A DNA stretch of 64,000 nucleotides from Brevibacillus brevis. GTDB lineage: Bacteria; Bacillota; Bacilli; Brevibacillales; Brevibacillaceae. Numbering within the stretch: the stretch's first letter is position 1; each line of letters starts with the position of its first letter. This document shows, in pieces, positions 56,388 through 64,000 of the stretch. The DNA lies in NCBI RefSeq assembly GCF_031583145.1, contig NZ_CP134050.1, positions 6,031,501 to 6,095,500 on the forward strand, written 5' to 3'. The notes under the pieces are model-generated. The model was not told where the DNA came from. It was given only the letters and a program-made list of their open reading frames with translations, and made no database searches. The translations under genes were made by a program, and so were the position numbers.

Positions 56388-59300
56388 ATGAAAACAGTCA
56401 CCTGGAAATGGACGAAAATGATCGTTGTTGCCCTGCTAATCGTAACAGCTGTTCGCTTACTCTGGATGAATTTCCTGACCACCTTTGATTACGCTGAAAA
56501 ACCGGTGGCTGTAAAAGGCGTGCTAGATTTACGCGGGTGGAAATTCTCGGAGTACCAAACATTACGGTTGGATGGGGAGTGGGAGTTCTTCCCTTCTCAG
56601 TTCATAGAGGGAAACGGCCTGAAGAAACCCGGGGAACATGCATACATCCAAGTGCCCAATCGGTGGGATGAGGCGTTTGTTCATGAGCAAGGCACACCGG
56701 ACTCCTTCCGCTTCGGCACGTATCGACTACGTATCCTGCTTGATCCAAACCACAAACAGACACTTGGTTTCAGGATCAATGAGCTTCGAACTGCATCGGC
56801 CGTCTATGCCAATGGGCAGCTCGTCGCCCAGGCGGGACAACCGGCAACCAGTGTCATCGAGCATCAAGCACGCAATATTCCCTATACAGTCAAACTGACG
56901 CCAGAACAAGGCCAAGTGGAGCTGCTTATCCATGTTTCCAATGATGCCGGAGCAGGAGGAATCACAAAACCTATTCGCTTCGGCACGATAGAAGCTGTGC
57001 AGCTGCGGATGATCCTCTCCATCAGTTTGCAGATGTTGCTGCTTGTCGTGTTTCTGATCCATGGTGTATATGCCTTGCTCCTGTACTTTTTGGGTTCCAG
57101 AAATAAAGGCTTGGCCTATTTCTCTTTGGTCATGATTTGTGGAATCTTTGTTGTATTGACCGCGGATGACAAGTTATTGTTTGTCTGGCTGAAGCTGGAT
57201 TATGACTGGACAGTAAAAATGACGTATCTCGTCTATGTTGGTGCGGTCGCCTTCATCCCTCCCTTGTTACATCACCTGTTTCCTGCTTATCTGAACAAAA
57301 GAATTTTACGAGGTTACGGTGGCTTGTGCAGTCTGTACGCCATGTTCATTCTCCTCGTACCTGCTGGAACGATCTTGGCTATGAGCAGAATGCTCTCTGT
57401 CGTGATGCTCTTATCAGTCATCCTCTCCGTCTACATCCTGTGGAAAGCCATTCGGGACAAGGAAGACATTATTTTTCTCCTGTTAGCTTGCTTGTTTGTT
57501 GGGGTCAATGTGGTCTGGACGATTGTTTATGCCATACTCTCGCTGGAATTTATTCATTATCCTTTCAACCTGATCTTTGCCGTCCTTTCCTTTGCGGCCT
57601 ATTGGTTCCGACGGTTTTTCCGGGCAACGACCGAGACGAAACAACTAGCCGAGAAATTACAGCAAGAGGATAAACGCAAGGATGAATTTTTGGTGAATAC
57701 TTCTCACGAATTGAGAAATCCTTTGCACGGCATCATCAATATCACACAAGCGATTATCGAGGATACAAACTCCCCCCTTCATGAAGAACACAAAAAGCGT
57801 CTGGATATTCTCCTGCATGTCAGCAAACGTTTGACGCTCATGCTGGATGATTTGCTGGATGTGACCCGATTGAAGGAGAACACGATTCGCCTGCATCAGA
57901 AAAAAATATCCCTCGCGTCCATCTTCGCTGGTGTGTTCGATATGGCGAGACTGATGCTGGACGGAAAGCCGATCGCATTGACCGTCGAAATCGACGATTC
58001 GTTTCCTTCTGTTTGGGGAGATGAAAACCGGCTGATTCAAATTCTTTTCAACCTGGTGCATAATGCCATTAAATTTACAGACGAAGGAACCATCACGATT
58101 CGTGCGGCAACTGCTAACGGATTTGCTTATATCCAGGTGGAGGATACCGGGGTCGGGATCGAGGAGAAGGCTCTGCAAACCATTTTTCAGCCTTACGAAC
58201 AAGCGGAGCGGAATTCAATACGAGCGAGTGGCGGATTCGGGCTTGGCTTACACATTTCCAAGCAGTTGGTTGAGCTTCACGGCGGGACTCTAACGGTTCA
58301 GTCTACTCCGGGCAAAGGCTCTGTCTTTACTTTTACACTCCCGCTCGCTACAGATTCCGCGCCAATAGAAGAGAGCAGCGCTCAAACAATGATGCAGACT
58401 TCACTAGAATTGGCTGCAGCAACTGCTGATCGAATTCAATCATCGACAGACACGGTTTCTGCCGTAAATAGAAAAGCAAAAATTATCGTTGTGGACGACG
58501 ACAGTATTAACCTGAACATCCTTGGCAAGATGCTTGAATCAGACCAATATGAAGTAAGCACGGCAACCAGCGCTCAGCAAGCCCTGTCCATACTGGAACA
58601 CAAACCGGTAGATTTGGTCATCTCGGACGTCATGATGCCTCACGTATCCGGCTATGAATTAACAAGTATCATCCGGGAACGATTCTCTGTTTTGGAACTG
58701 CCTGTCCTGCTTTTGACCGCGCGAAGCCGTTCCCAGGATATTGTGGCCGGCTTTCAGGCAGGAGCGAACGACTATGTCAAGAAACCCGTCGATGCTTGGG
58801 AATTAAAGGCCAGGGTAAAAGCATTAACCGAGTTAAAAATATCCTTCGACGAACGCTTGCGTATGGAAGGAGCATGGCTGCAATCGCAAATCCAGCCTCA
58901 TTTTCTATTTAACACCTTAAATTCAATTGCCGCCTTGGGACTCGAGGACTTCACGAAAATGCAGGAACTGCTTGAGGAGTTTAGCAACTATTTGCGTTTG
59001 AGCTTTGACTTTCATAATGCTGAGCCCGTTGTTCCTCTTGACGATGAGCTTGCCCTTGTCCGCTCTTACTTATATATTGAGAAGCAGCGATTTGGCGATC
59101 GTTTGCAGGTGGAATGGAATCTGGACCCTGATCTCGATTTTTGCCTACCGCCCTTATCCATACAACCGCTTGTCGAAAATGCGGTCAAACACGGTTTAAT
59201 GAAACGTACAAGTGGGGGAACCATCTGGATTCACATAACTGACAAAGGGGAGTACAGCGAAGTTTCCATTCAGGACAATGGAGAAGGGATGACAGAGGAC

Positions 59301-59462
59301 GATCTGAATCAGCTTTTCTACCGAACTGGTCATGCGAAGAAAAGAGCAAGCGTAGGTCTGCGAAATATCGATCGGCGACTGAAGCAGCTTTATAGCCGGG
59401 GATTAACGATTGCCAGCACACCCGAACAAGGTACAACGGTCACATTCCGAATCCCGAAATAA
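56388..59462 (+). CDS. Second hybrid histidine kinase with DISM sensor, receiver and LytS-type module
   Basis: The 1024-residue protein has the same order as the kinase at 34379-37507: a span, DISM-like beta domain (LRLDGEWEFFPSQF), about seven spans, HisKA with His 440 (NTSHELRNPLHG), HATPase_c (GFGLGLHISKQLVELHGG), a receiver with Asp 747 (ISDVMMPH), then a LytS-type kinase with His 838 (IQPHFLFNTLNS) and a final ATPase domain. The ATG at 56388 is 12 nt after GAGG. It converges on a response-regulator gene 17 nt beyond, its likely partner. Base composition is lower in G+C than the first copy. Confidence 0.88.
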   Translation: MKTVTWKWTKMIVVALLIVTAVRLLWMNFLTTFDYAEKPVAVKGVLDLRGWKFSEYQTLRLDGEWEFFPSQFIEGNGLKKPGEHAYIQVPNRWDEAFVHEQGTPDSFRFGTYRLRILLDPNHKQTLGFRINELRTASAVYANGQLVAQAGQPATSVIEHQARNIPYTVKLTPEQGQVELLIHVSNDAGAGGITKPIRFGTIEAVQLRMILSISLQMLLLVVFLIHGVYALLLYFLGSRNKGLAYFSLVMICGIFVVLTADDKLLFVWLKLDYDWTVKMTYLVYVGAVAFIPPLLHHLFPAYLNKRILRGYGGLCSLYAMFILLVPAGTILAMSRMLSVVMLLSVILSVYILWKAIRDKEDIIFLLLACLFVGVNVVWTIVYAILSLEFIHYPFNLIFAVLSFAAYWFRRFFRATTETKQLAEKLQQEDKRKDEFLVNTSHELRNPLHGIINITQAIIEDTNSPLHEEHKKRLDILLHVSKRLTLMLDDLLDVTRLKENTIRLHQKKISLASIFAGVFDMARLMLDGKPIALTVEIDDSFPSVWGDENRLIQILFNLVHNAIKFTDEGTITIRAATANGFAYIQVEDTGVGIEEKALQTIFQPYEQAERNSIRASGGFGLGLHISKQLVELHGGTLTVQSTPGKGSVFTFTLPLATDSAPIEESSAQTMMQTSLELAAATADRIQSSTDTVSAVNRKAKIIVVDDDSINLNILGKMLESDQYEVSTATSAQQALSILEHKPVDLVISDVMMPHVSGYELTSIIRERFSVLELPVLLLTARSRSQDIVAGFQAGANDYVKKPVDAWELKARVKALTELKISFDERLRMEGAWLQSQIQPHFLFNTLNSIAALGLEDFTKMQELLEEFSNYLRLSFDFHNAEPVVPLDDELALVRSYLYIEKQRFGDRLQVEWNLDPDLDFCLPPLSIQPLVENAVKHGLMKRTSGGTIWIHITDKGEYSEVSIQDNGEGMTEDDLNQLFYRTGHAKKRASVGLRNIDRRLKQLYSRGLTIASTPEQGTTVTFRIPK

Positions 59463-59495
59463 GGAATAAACTACATGGTTTATTCCTTATTTTTC
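59457..59495. terminator. Bidirectional terminator between the kinase and response-regulator genes
   Basis: AAATAAGGAATAAAC (59457-59471) and GTTTATTCCTTATTT (59478-59492) form a perfect 15-bp stem with a 6-nt loop. It includes the kinase stop codon. Confidence 0.85.
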
Positions 59496-60613
59496 TGCTT
59501 CCAAAGATCAAACCACTCCGTGATAGAAGGATTAGGCTGCACCTGCAGTTCTTTCTGTAACACTTTTTTTAATTGATCATACTGCTTGTGAACCAATGAG
59601 TGCCTGCCCATGACATCATAGACTTTCATCAGGTAAAAATAGGCTTCTTCCTCTAACGGGTAACGATGACAAATGTCCAAACATAACGTCATGGCTTTGT
59701 CCCATTTATCATTTGTGTAGTACCAATCCACCATCTTCAAAGCGGTTTGCACCCATTGCAGCTGCAATCTTTGCCGCTCACTTTCTGCCCATACGTAATT
59801 ATGCTCCTGCAAATAATCTCCTTTACACAGCCCTATGGCTGCTTCATATTCGCCAATCGTCTCTGCAGACAATAATAAGCCCGATCGATAAAACTGCTCA
59901 AACTTGTCCACATCCAGGCTGATTTGTTCCAGTTTTAACAAATAGCCTTCCGAAGTATTGCTAATTTGAAAACACTCGCCAAAAGGCGCCAAGGTTTTGC
60001 GTATATAATAGACCGCTGTATACAATTGATGAAGAGCATTGTCCGGTTCAAGCTCCGGCCAAAGTAACTCAATGATTGCCGTTTTATTGACAGCCGTCCC
60101 CCTGTGCTGAACCAAATATAGGAACAATTGCTGCACCTTCGCCGTTCGCCAACGAAGCGGTATGATTTGCTGCTCTTCGGCTAAAATCGTTACCTGTTGA
60201 AACAAATTCATTTGCAATTTCTCCGTTTTTGGAAAAGGGAAAGCAGCATGTTCGTCCGTCCTGGATTGAATTCGTTGAACGGTATTTCGCAGACGTTGCT
60301 TGCCAACCGGCTTTAAGACATAGTCAAGGGCGTTTAGCTCAAATGCTTTAATCGCATATCTCTCATATGCGGTTACGAATACAATATGTAAGTGAGGTTT
60401 CATTTGCAGAAGCTGTTCGGCCAACTCGATTCCGTTCAGCTTGGGTATTTGAATATCCAAAAAAACAATATCGACATCATTTTTTTCAACCGCTTGTTTC
60501 CCCATCGCCGGGTCCGTAAATTTACCAATAACGTGGATATTCCCGATTGTTAATAACTGATGCTCCAAATAGTTTAATGCCAACTCTTCATCGTCGATTA
60601 AGATCGCTCTCAT
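59480..60613 (-). CDS. Response regulator with receiver, winged-helix and BTAD domains
   Basis: The 377-residue regulator has a receiver with phospho-Asp 53 (IVFLDIQIPKLNGIELAEQ; key residues FLDIQIP), switch Thr in FVTAYERYAIKAF and Lys in VLKPVGK. A winged-helix domain at about residues 135-230 (LRWRTAKVQQLFLYLVQHRG) and a C-terminal bacterial transcriptional activator domain of helical repeats follow. This receiver-wHTH-BTAD form resembles SARP regulators and occurs beside DISM hybrid kinases in Paenibacillaceae. It is convergent with, and presumably phosphorylated by, the kinase at 56388. Confidence 0.85.
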   Translation of the reverse strand: MRAILIDDEELALNYLEHQLLTIGNIHVIGKFTDPAMGKQAVEKNDVDIVFLDIQIPKLNGIELAEQLLQMKPHLHIVFVTAYERYAIKAFELNALDYVLKPVGKQRLRNTVQRIQSRTDEHAAFPFPKTEKLQMNLFQQVTILAEEQQIIPLRWRTAKVQQLFLYLVQHRGTAVNKTAIIELLWPELEPDNALHQLYTAVYYIRKTLAPFGECFQISNTSEGYLLKLEQISLDVDKFEQFYRSGLLLSAETIGEYEAAIGLCKGDYLQEHNYVWAESERQRLQLQWVQTALKMVDWYYTNDKWDKAMTLCLDICHRYPLEEEAYFYLMKVYDVMGRHSLVHKQYDQLKKVLQKELQVQPNPSITEWFDLWKQKNKE

Positions 60614-60976
60614 GATGTCCCCTTACGTATCATGCTATTTTATACATATATATCAAAAAATATATCCGTTTTAAAATACATTATGGTAAATTGATCAAAC
60701 AGACTAGAGTATATCCTACTATAATTCTGGATTTTCAATAAAGATTACCCTATTTATTCCCTCTCTGAACCTATATTCAAACATTCCCACTCCACTTCTT
60801 AAGTTACTATTCAACAGAACGGTCCCGGTTTTGGATTGTTAACCGTCCGTTATGAGTAGGCTCCTGTCTATAACGGCAAGTGATGAAGGCCATCCTTTGT
60901 CGGATGGCCTCTGAATGATAAAACATGCATTGATGTTGCCTTGTACCCACCGCCTGGCTTGTTATCCAATCTACCT
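60614..60976. other. A+T-rich intergenic region upstream of the response regulator
   Basis: This contains the presumed promoter of the regulator gene and the dispersed hairpin repeat copy B. No open frame looks like a gene. It lies between the leftward response regulator and the end of the hxlR-type gene. Confidence 0.4.
60864..60911 (+). repeat. Dispersed hairpin repeat, copy B
   Basis: CTGTCTATAACGGCAAG followed by a stem-loop with arms AGGCCATCC and GGATGGCCT. It shares its lead with copies A (39570) and C (62677), 21 kb and 2 kb away. Confidence 0.5.
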
Positions 60977-61354
60977 TTACCCCTTCTCCCCCTGTATCGT
61001 TCGATTTTCATCAAGCCGCACTTTGTAAGACTCCCCCCATGCTTTCATGGCCATTATGACCGGTTCCAACGTCCTGCCGAAATCAGTAAGGGAGTACTCC
61101 ACTCTTGGCGGAACCTCTTTATAAACTTCGCGATGAATGATGCCATCCCGCTCAAGCTCTCGGAGCTGCAAGGTGAGCATAAACTGCGTGATTCCCGGAT
61201 TAAGGCGCCTGAATTCATTGAATCTCTTCGTACCGTCCAAGAGCTGATAAAGAATGATCCCCTTCCACTTTCCGCCAATCACATCCAGCGTTGTTTCCAC
61301 TGGACATGCCTGCATATCCGGACTCACTCCGTATTTGTTTCTTCGGTCCCCCAT
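60977..61354 (-). CDS. HxlR-family transcriptional regulator
   Basis: The 125-residue winged-helix protein shows the HxlR signature: CPVETTLDVIGGKWKG with Cys 17, FNEFRRLNPGITQFMLTLQLR and YSLTDFGRTL. HypR and YodB of B. subtilis use such an N-terminal Cys to sense disulfide or quinone stress. It is divergent from the quinone-reductase-like dehydrogenase, the probable target. Confidence 0.9.
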   Translation of the reverse strand: MGDRRNKYGVSPDMQACPVETTLDVIGGKWKGIILYQLLDGTKRFNEFRRLNPGITQFMLTLQLRELERDGIIHREVYKEVPPRVEYSLTDFGRTLEPVIMAMKAWGESYKVRLDENRTIQGEKG

Positions 61355-61410
61355 CAGCCTATCCTCCCAATGGTTTGGTTTTTCATACTATACCATAAAA
61401 ATATGCGTAC

Positions 61411-61423
61411 TTACTTAAAGTAA
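61411..61423. promoter_or_regulatory. Candidate HxlR operator
   Basis: TTACTTAAAGTAA is a perfect 13-bp palindrome in the 126-nt interval between the divergent hxlR-type and dehydrogenase genes. Confidence 0.5.
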
Positions 61424-61480
61424 TCGAATCGATTTACAATGCAGCTATACAACATTTCCAATTTGAGAGGATGGATCCCC

Positions 61481-62524
61481 ATGAATACTCACCAAAAGAT
61501 GAAAGCAGTCGGTGCTTACCGATACCTCCCCATAACCAATCCGGAAAGCCTCATCGATCTTCATTTGGATATACCGGAACCAACCGGCCGCGATTTGCTG
61601 GTACGTGTAAAAGCCATCTCGGTCAACCCTGCCGACGTAGGCGTTCGCGAAAAGCATAACTACGAAGCCGAATCACCGAAAATTCTCGGGTGGGATGCCG
61701 CCGGGATCGTCGAACAGGTTGGTCCTGACTGCCAATTGTTTAAACCCGGGGACAAGATCTATTATGCGGGATCGGTGTCTCGACCAGGCAGCAACAGTGA
61801 ATTTCACCTGGTCGATGAACGAATTGCGGGACATATGCCAAGAAGTCTCGATTTCGCTGCCGCCGCCGCATTGCCGCTCACCTCGATAACGGCATGGGAG
61901 GGCCTTTTTGATCGTTTGGGGATCGGCTTACACGAAAATGAAAACAAAATCATACTGATTATCGGCGCAGCTGGAGGAGTAGGATCGATCGCCATTCAGC
62001 TGGCCAAATTGGCAGGTTTGACTGTCATCGGTACTGCTTCGCGTCCGGAGTCAATTCAATGGGTCGAGAGTCTAGGTGCGGATTTTACCATAAACCACAA
62101 CAATCCTTTTCTCCCCCAGCTCAAGGAAGCTGGTATCGACACCGTCGATTATATCTTTTGCTTGAACGATACCGTTCAGCATCTTGAAAATATGGCAGAA
62201 GTCATTGCCCCCCAAGGTAAAATTTGCTCGATCGTGCCTACCAATAAGGCCACCTGGGCAGGGAGCTTGAAAATGGACTTGCTGTTTTCCAAAAGTGTCA
62301 CGTTTGCATGGGAGTTCATGTTTACGCGGTCCCTGTTTCATACCAAAGACATGATCAAACAACACGAATTGCTGAATGAACTGGCGGACTTAATCGATGA
62401 TGGAAAAATAAAAACGACACTGACTAAGCGGCTGGAGCCCATCAATGCAGCAAACCTGCGTATCGCGCATGAGAAGTTGGAAACGGGACGGGCTATTGGA
62501 AAGATTGTTTTGGAAAAGTTCTGA
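61481..62524 (+). CDS. Zinc-type alcohol dehydrogenase / quinone reductase (MDR family)
   Basis: The 347-residue MDR protein has ISVNPADVGVR near residue 47, LGWDAAGIVEQVGPD near 72 and the cofactor loop IIGAAGGVGSIAIQLAKLAG near 168. The catalytic zinc ligands of true alcohol dehydrogenases are not obvious, so it is closer to the zinc-binding-family quinone reductases (YogA/ZADH type). The ATG at 61481 follows GAGAGG. Its last 241 nt are duplicated at 50291-50531. Divergent HxlR suggests induction by electrophile stress. Confidence 0.88.
   Translation: MNTHQKMKAVGAYRYLPITNPESLIDLHLDIPEPTGRDLLVRVKAISVNPADVGVREKHNYEAESPKILGWDAAGIVEQVGPDCQLFKPGDKIYYAGSVSRPGSNSEFHLVDERIAGHMPRSLDFAAAAALPLTSITAWEGLFDRLGIGLHENENKIILIIGAAGGVGSIAIQLAKLAGLTVIGTASRPESIQWVESLGADFTINHNNPFLPQLKEAGIDTVDYIFCLNDTVQHLENMAEVIAPQGKICSIVPTNKATWAGSLKMDLLFSKSVTFAWEFMFTRSLFHTKDMIKQHELLNELADLIDDGKIKTTLTKRLEPINAANLRIAHEKLETGRAIGKIVLEKF
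62284..62524 (+). repeat. Right copy of the 241-bp direct repeat
   Basis: The partner of 50291-50531 in the same orientation. The two copies bound a segment of about 12 kb holding the SLH genes, the second kinase and its regulator, and the HxlR pair. Confidence 0.85.
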
Positions 62525-62586
62525 TGCTATGAGGATGAAGTAGAAGCGGTTGGATTCAAAAATGCGGTGATGTGGATCGACGAGTC

Positions 62587-62616
62587 AAAGGCCCCTTGCC
62601 AGTTTGGGGCCTTTTT
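62587..62616. terminator. Terminator after the dehydrogenase gene
   Basis: AAAGGCCCC (62587-62595) pairs with GGGGCCTTT (62606-62614), followed by further T residues. Confidence 0.85.
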
Positions 62617-62676
62617 CTGTACAAACGGTATTACTTTGTAAAAGACTTGCTCTATTTTATGATACGGCTCACCGCG

Positions 62677-62718
62677 CTGTCTGTAACGGCAATTTAATGG
62701 GCACCCCGATGGGTGCCC
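62677..62718 (+). repeat. Dispersed hairpin repeat, copy C
   Basis: CTGTCTGTAACGGCAA followed by a stem of GGGCACCC and GGGTGCCC. The lead differs from copy B at one position while the stem sequence is different, so the structure is kept and the bases change. Confidence 0.45.
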
Positions 62719-62723
62719 TAAGA

Positions 62724-64000
62724 TCATTGTCTTTGTAAGAATCCAGCAAATTGTGCGTGTCTCCGCAATGTAACCTTAATTGCATCCTTAATTGATGAGG
62801 GCATGGTTGTTTCAGCCGAAAATGCTTTTAGTTCGATTATTACTTTAGGCTTTGCCGTTCCAGGGCGGTTGATAAATATATCAGCCCTCACCGAACTATG
62901 CCCTGAGGTAAGCGTTACTTCATGAGTGGCATCAAGGCCACTAGTGTTAAGGACTCGTGCAATTCTCCTCCCGAGCTGCGTGGGTTTCGTTGTTACACCC
63001 TCATACCATACTCTGGCCTCTTCAGCTCGTTTAGACTCCCTCTCCTTAAGCGGAGTATATTCATATTCATCCCAGTTATCAGCCACAACCTGATAAAAAT
63101 GAGTTTTCATAAATCTTCTAACATAGGAGGCACCATAAGTGCCTTCCGGATTATCAAGATTGTTACATAATCGGTGGAGGTCAGCAACTCGTATTGGAAT
63201 TATTCGAACATCAAAATAAAGCCGAGTACGATTTAACTCTTTTAACGGAAGTTGAGCGCGGTCCTCAGCGTTTAACTCTCTATACCATGCCTCCCAGTTT
63301 AATTTATAACCTTCCCTAGGTTTAGAGAATTGTAACACACGTTGAGTGCGAAGAGCATCTGAGACTGGCCACATTAATATTACTTGGTACTCCGACAAGT
63401 TTTGAATATCTGTTAATCGTTCACCAAGAAGTACACCAACTTCCTCCATAGCACTTCCAATTGTATGGCAGTCCAAACTAATTTTCTTGATATCTTCTTC
63501 AATGATCTCATAATCGGCCAATGAAATATCACTATTATGAAAAGTAAAAGTCTCATCTATTATTTTTGGCCATTCATTCTTTTCTGGTCCGGTTATCATA
63601 AAACTCTCATTCAACAGTATCCTTTTGTTGCGGCTTGTAGCAAGTACAAGCATTTTCTGAAATTCCTGACTTGTTGTAAGCCAAACAAAGATTATTGGAG
63701 TATCACTTAATTCACCACGGTCAAGAAGGCTTAAGTACTCAACAAATTGAGTGGGGATCTTTTCCTTTCCTACAACGTTTTCTTCATATTGATCAATAAT
63801 CGCAATTAGTAGTTTTCCAGTGTTATGTACTCGTTCCCGATTTACCCGAGATAGAAGCGACTCCCTCACTTCTATCTCATCTCTATTAAGTACAAATGTG
63901 TGTGCACTCGGTATATGCGTACTAATTTCTCGGGCTGCAGATGTTTTTCCAGCACCACTTTCACCGTAAATCGGTAAAAATCTTATCCCACCACTAATCA
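62724..64000 (-). CDS. P-loop ATPase with C-terminal PD-(D/E)XK-like nuclease motif (partial, 5' end outside window)
   Basis: The frame is open to the right edge; about 425 codons are visible. The first visible residues hold a Walker A loop, YGESGAGKTSAAREI, at about 63910-63955. A Walker-B-like LLIAIIDQYE follows near 63800, and a helical region with few recognisable features comes next. The C-terminus reads RADIFINRPG then KVIIELKAF, the Asp and Glu-x-Lys spacing of PD-(D/E)XK nucleases. The DNA is clearly more A+T-rich than most of the window, suggesting transfer. I do not recognise the family. An anti-phage or mobile-element role is plausible but inferred. Confidence 0.7.
   Translation of the reverse strand, partial: ISGGIRFLPIYGESGAGKTSAAREISTHIPSAHTFVLNRDEIEVRESLLSRVNRERVHNTGKLLIAIIDQYEENVVGKEKIPTQFVEYLSLLDRGELSDTPIIFVWLTTSQEFQKMLVLATSRNKRILLNESFMITGPEKNEWPKIIDETFTFHNSDISLADYEIIEEDIKKISLDCHTIGSAMEEVGVLLGERLTDIQNLSEYQVILMWPVSDALRTQRVLQFSKPREGYKLNWEAWYRELNAEDRAQLPLKELNRTRLYFDVRIIPIRVADLHRLCNNLDNPEGTYGASYVRRFMKTHFYQVVADNWDEYEYTPLKERESKRAEEARVWYEGVTTKPTQLGRRIARVLNTSGLDATHEVTLTSGHSSVRADIFINRPGTAKPKVIIELKAFSAETTMPSSIKDAIKVTLRRHAQFAGFLQRQ

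Noticed and set aside
62527-62727. A 66-codon minus-strand frame after the dehydrogenase
   Set aside because: It spans a strong terminator and a hairpin repeat; its translation looks random.

Overview
The window looks like chromosomal DNA of a spore-forming, G+C-moderate Firmicute of the Brevibacillus/Paenibacillus group (inference). The support is strong GGAGG-type ribosome sites, SLH-anchored surface proteins, a bacterial nitric oxide synthase, DISM-type hybrid kinases and a ROK-type XylR. I saw no rRNA, tRNA, CRISPR array or complete insertion sequence.

Layout. 1-0.8 kb: the 5' end of a nitric oxide synthase gene leaving the window and a CotH-like remnant. 0.8-3.5 kb: a sulfonate/nitrate/taurine-type ABC importer. 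3.6-4.8 kb: DinB-like and TetR genes. 5.1-9.1 kb: the efeO-efeB-efeU iron uptake operon behind a Fur-box promoter. 9.3-10.9 kb: a purine-type phosphoribosyltransferase and permease with a long-range inverted repeat in the leader. 11.1-13.8 kb: a BceAB-like peptide-resistance ABC pair. 14-16.3 kb: a secreted helical protein and gdhA. 16.4-23.5 kb: a small membrane protein, a giant YhgE/Pip protein, an SgrR-type regulator divergent from an MFS exporter, and a PEP-mutase-family enzyme. 23.5-26.3 kb: a quinone-reductase/MarR/SDR/TetR cluster with shared operator-like dyads. 26.4-34.2 kb: an unrecognised two-domain protein, topB, several small accessory genes, a monooxygenase remnant and an LLM-class flavoprotein.

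34.4-37.5 kb holds a hybrid histidine kinase with two kinase modules on one chain. 37.8-39.2 kb is an amino-acid permease. 39.8-50.3 kb is a complete xylose regulon: xylAB, an aldose-epimerase-like gene, xylFGH with a Gfo/Idh/MocA dehydrogenase, and xylR. Four matching 21-bp operator-like sites sit at every promoter-containing interval of this regulon, so the genes can be read as one XylR-controlled import and catabolism unit.

50.3-62.5 kb is a mosaic, visibly more A+T-rich segment bounded by a 241-bp direct repeat, which is the 3' end of a quinone-reductase/alcohol-dehydrogenase gene. Inside are a large SLH/FIVAR surface-protein gene split into two reading frames, a second copy of the dual-module hybrid kinase, a convergent response regulator with a BTAD output domain, and an HxlR regulator divergent from the intact dehydrogenase. 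The right edge (62.7-64 kb) carries part of an A+T-rich gene for a P-loop ATPase with a C-terminal PD-(D/E)XK-like nuclease motif, a possible defence protein.
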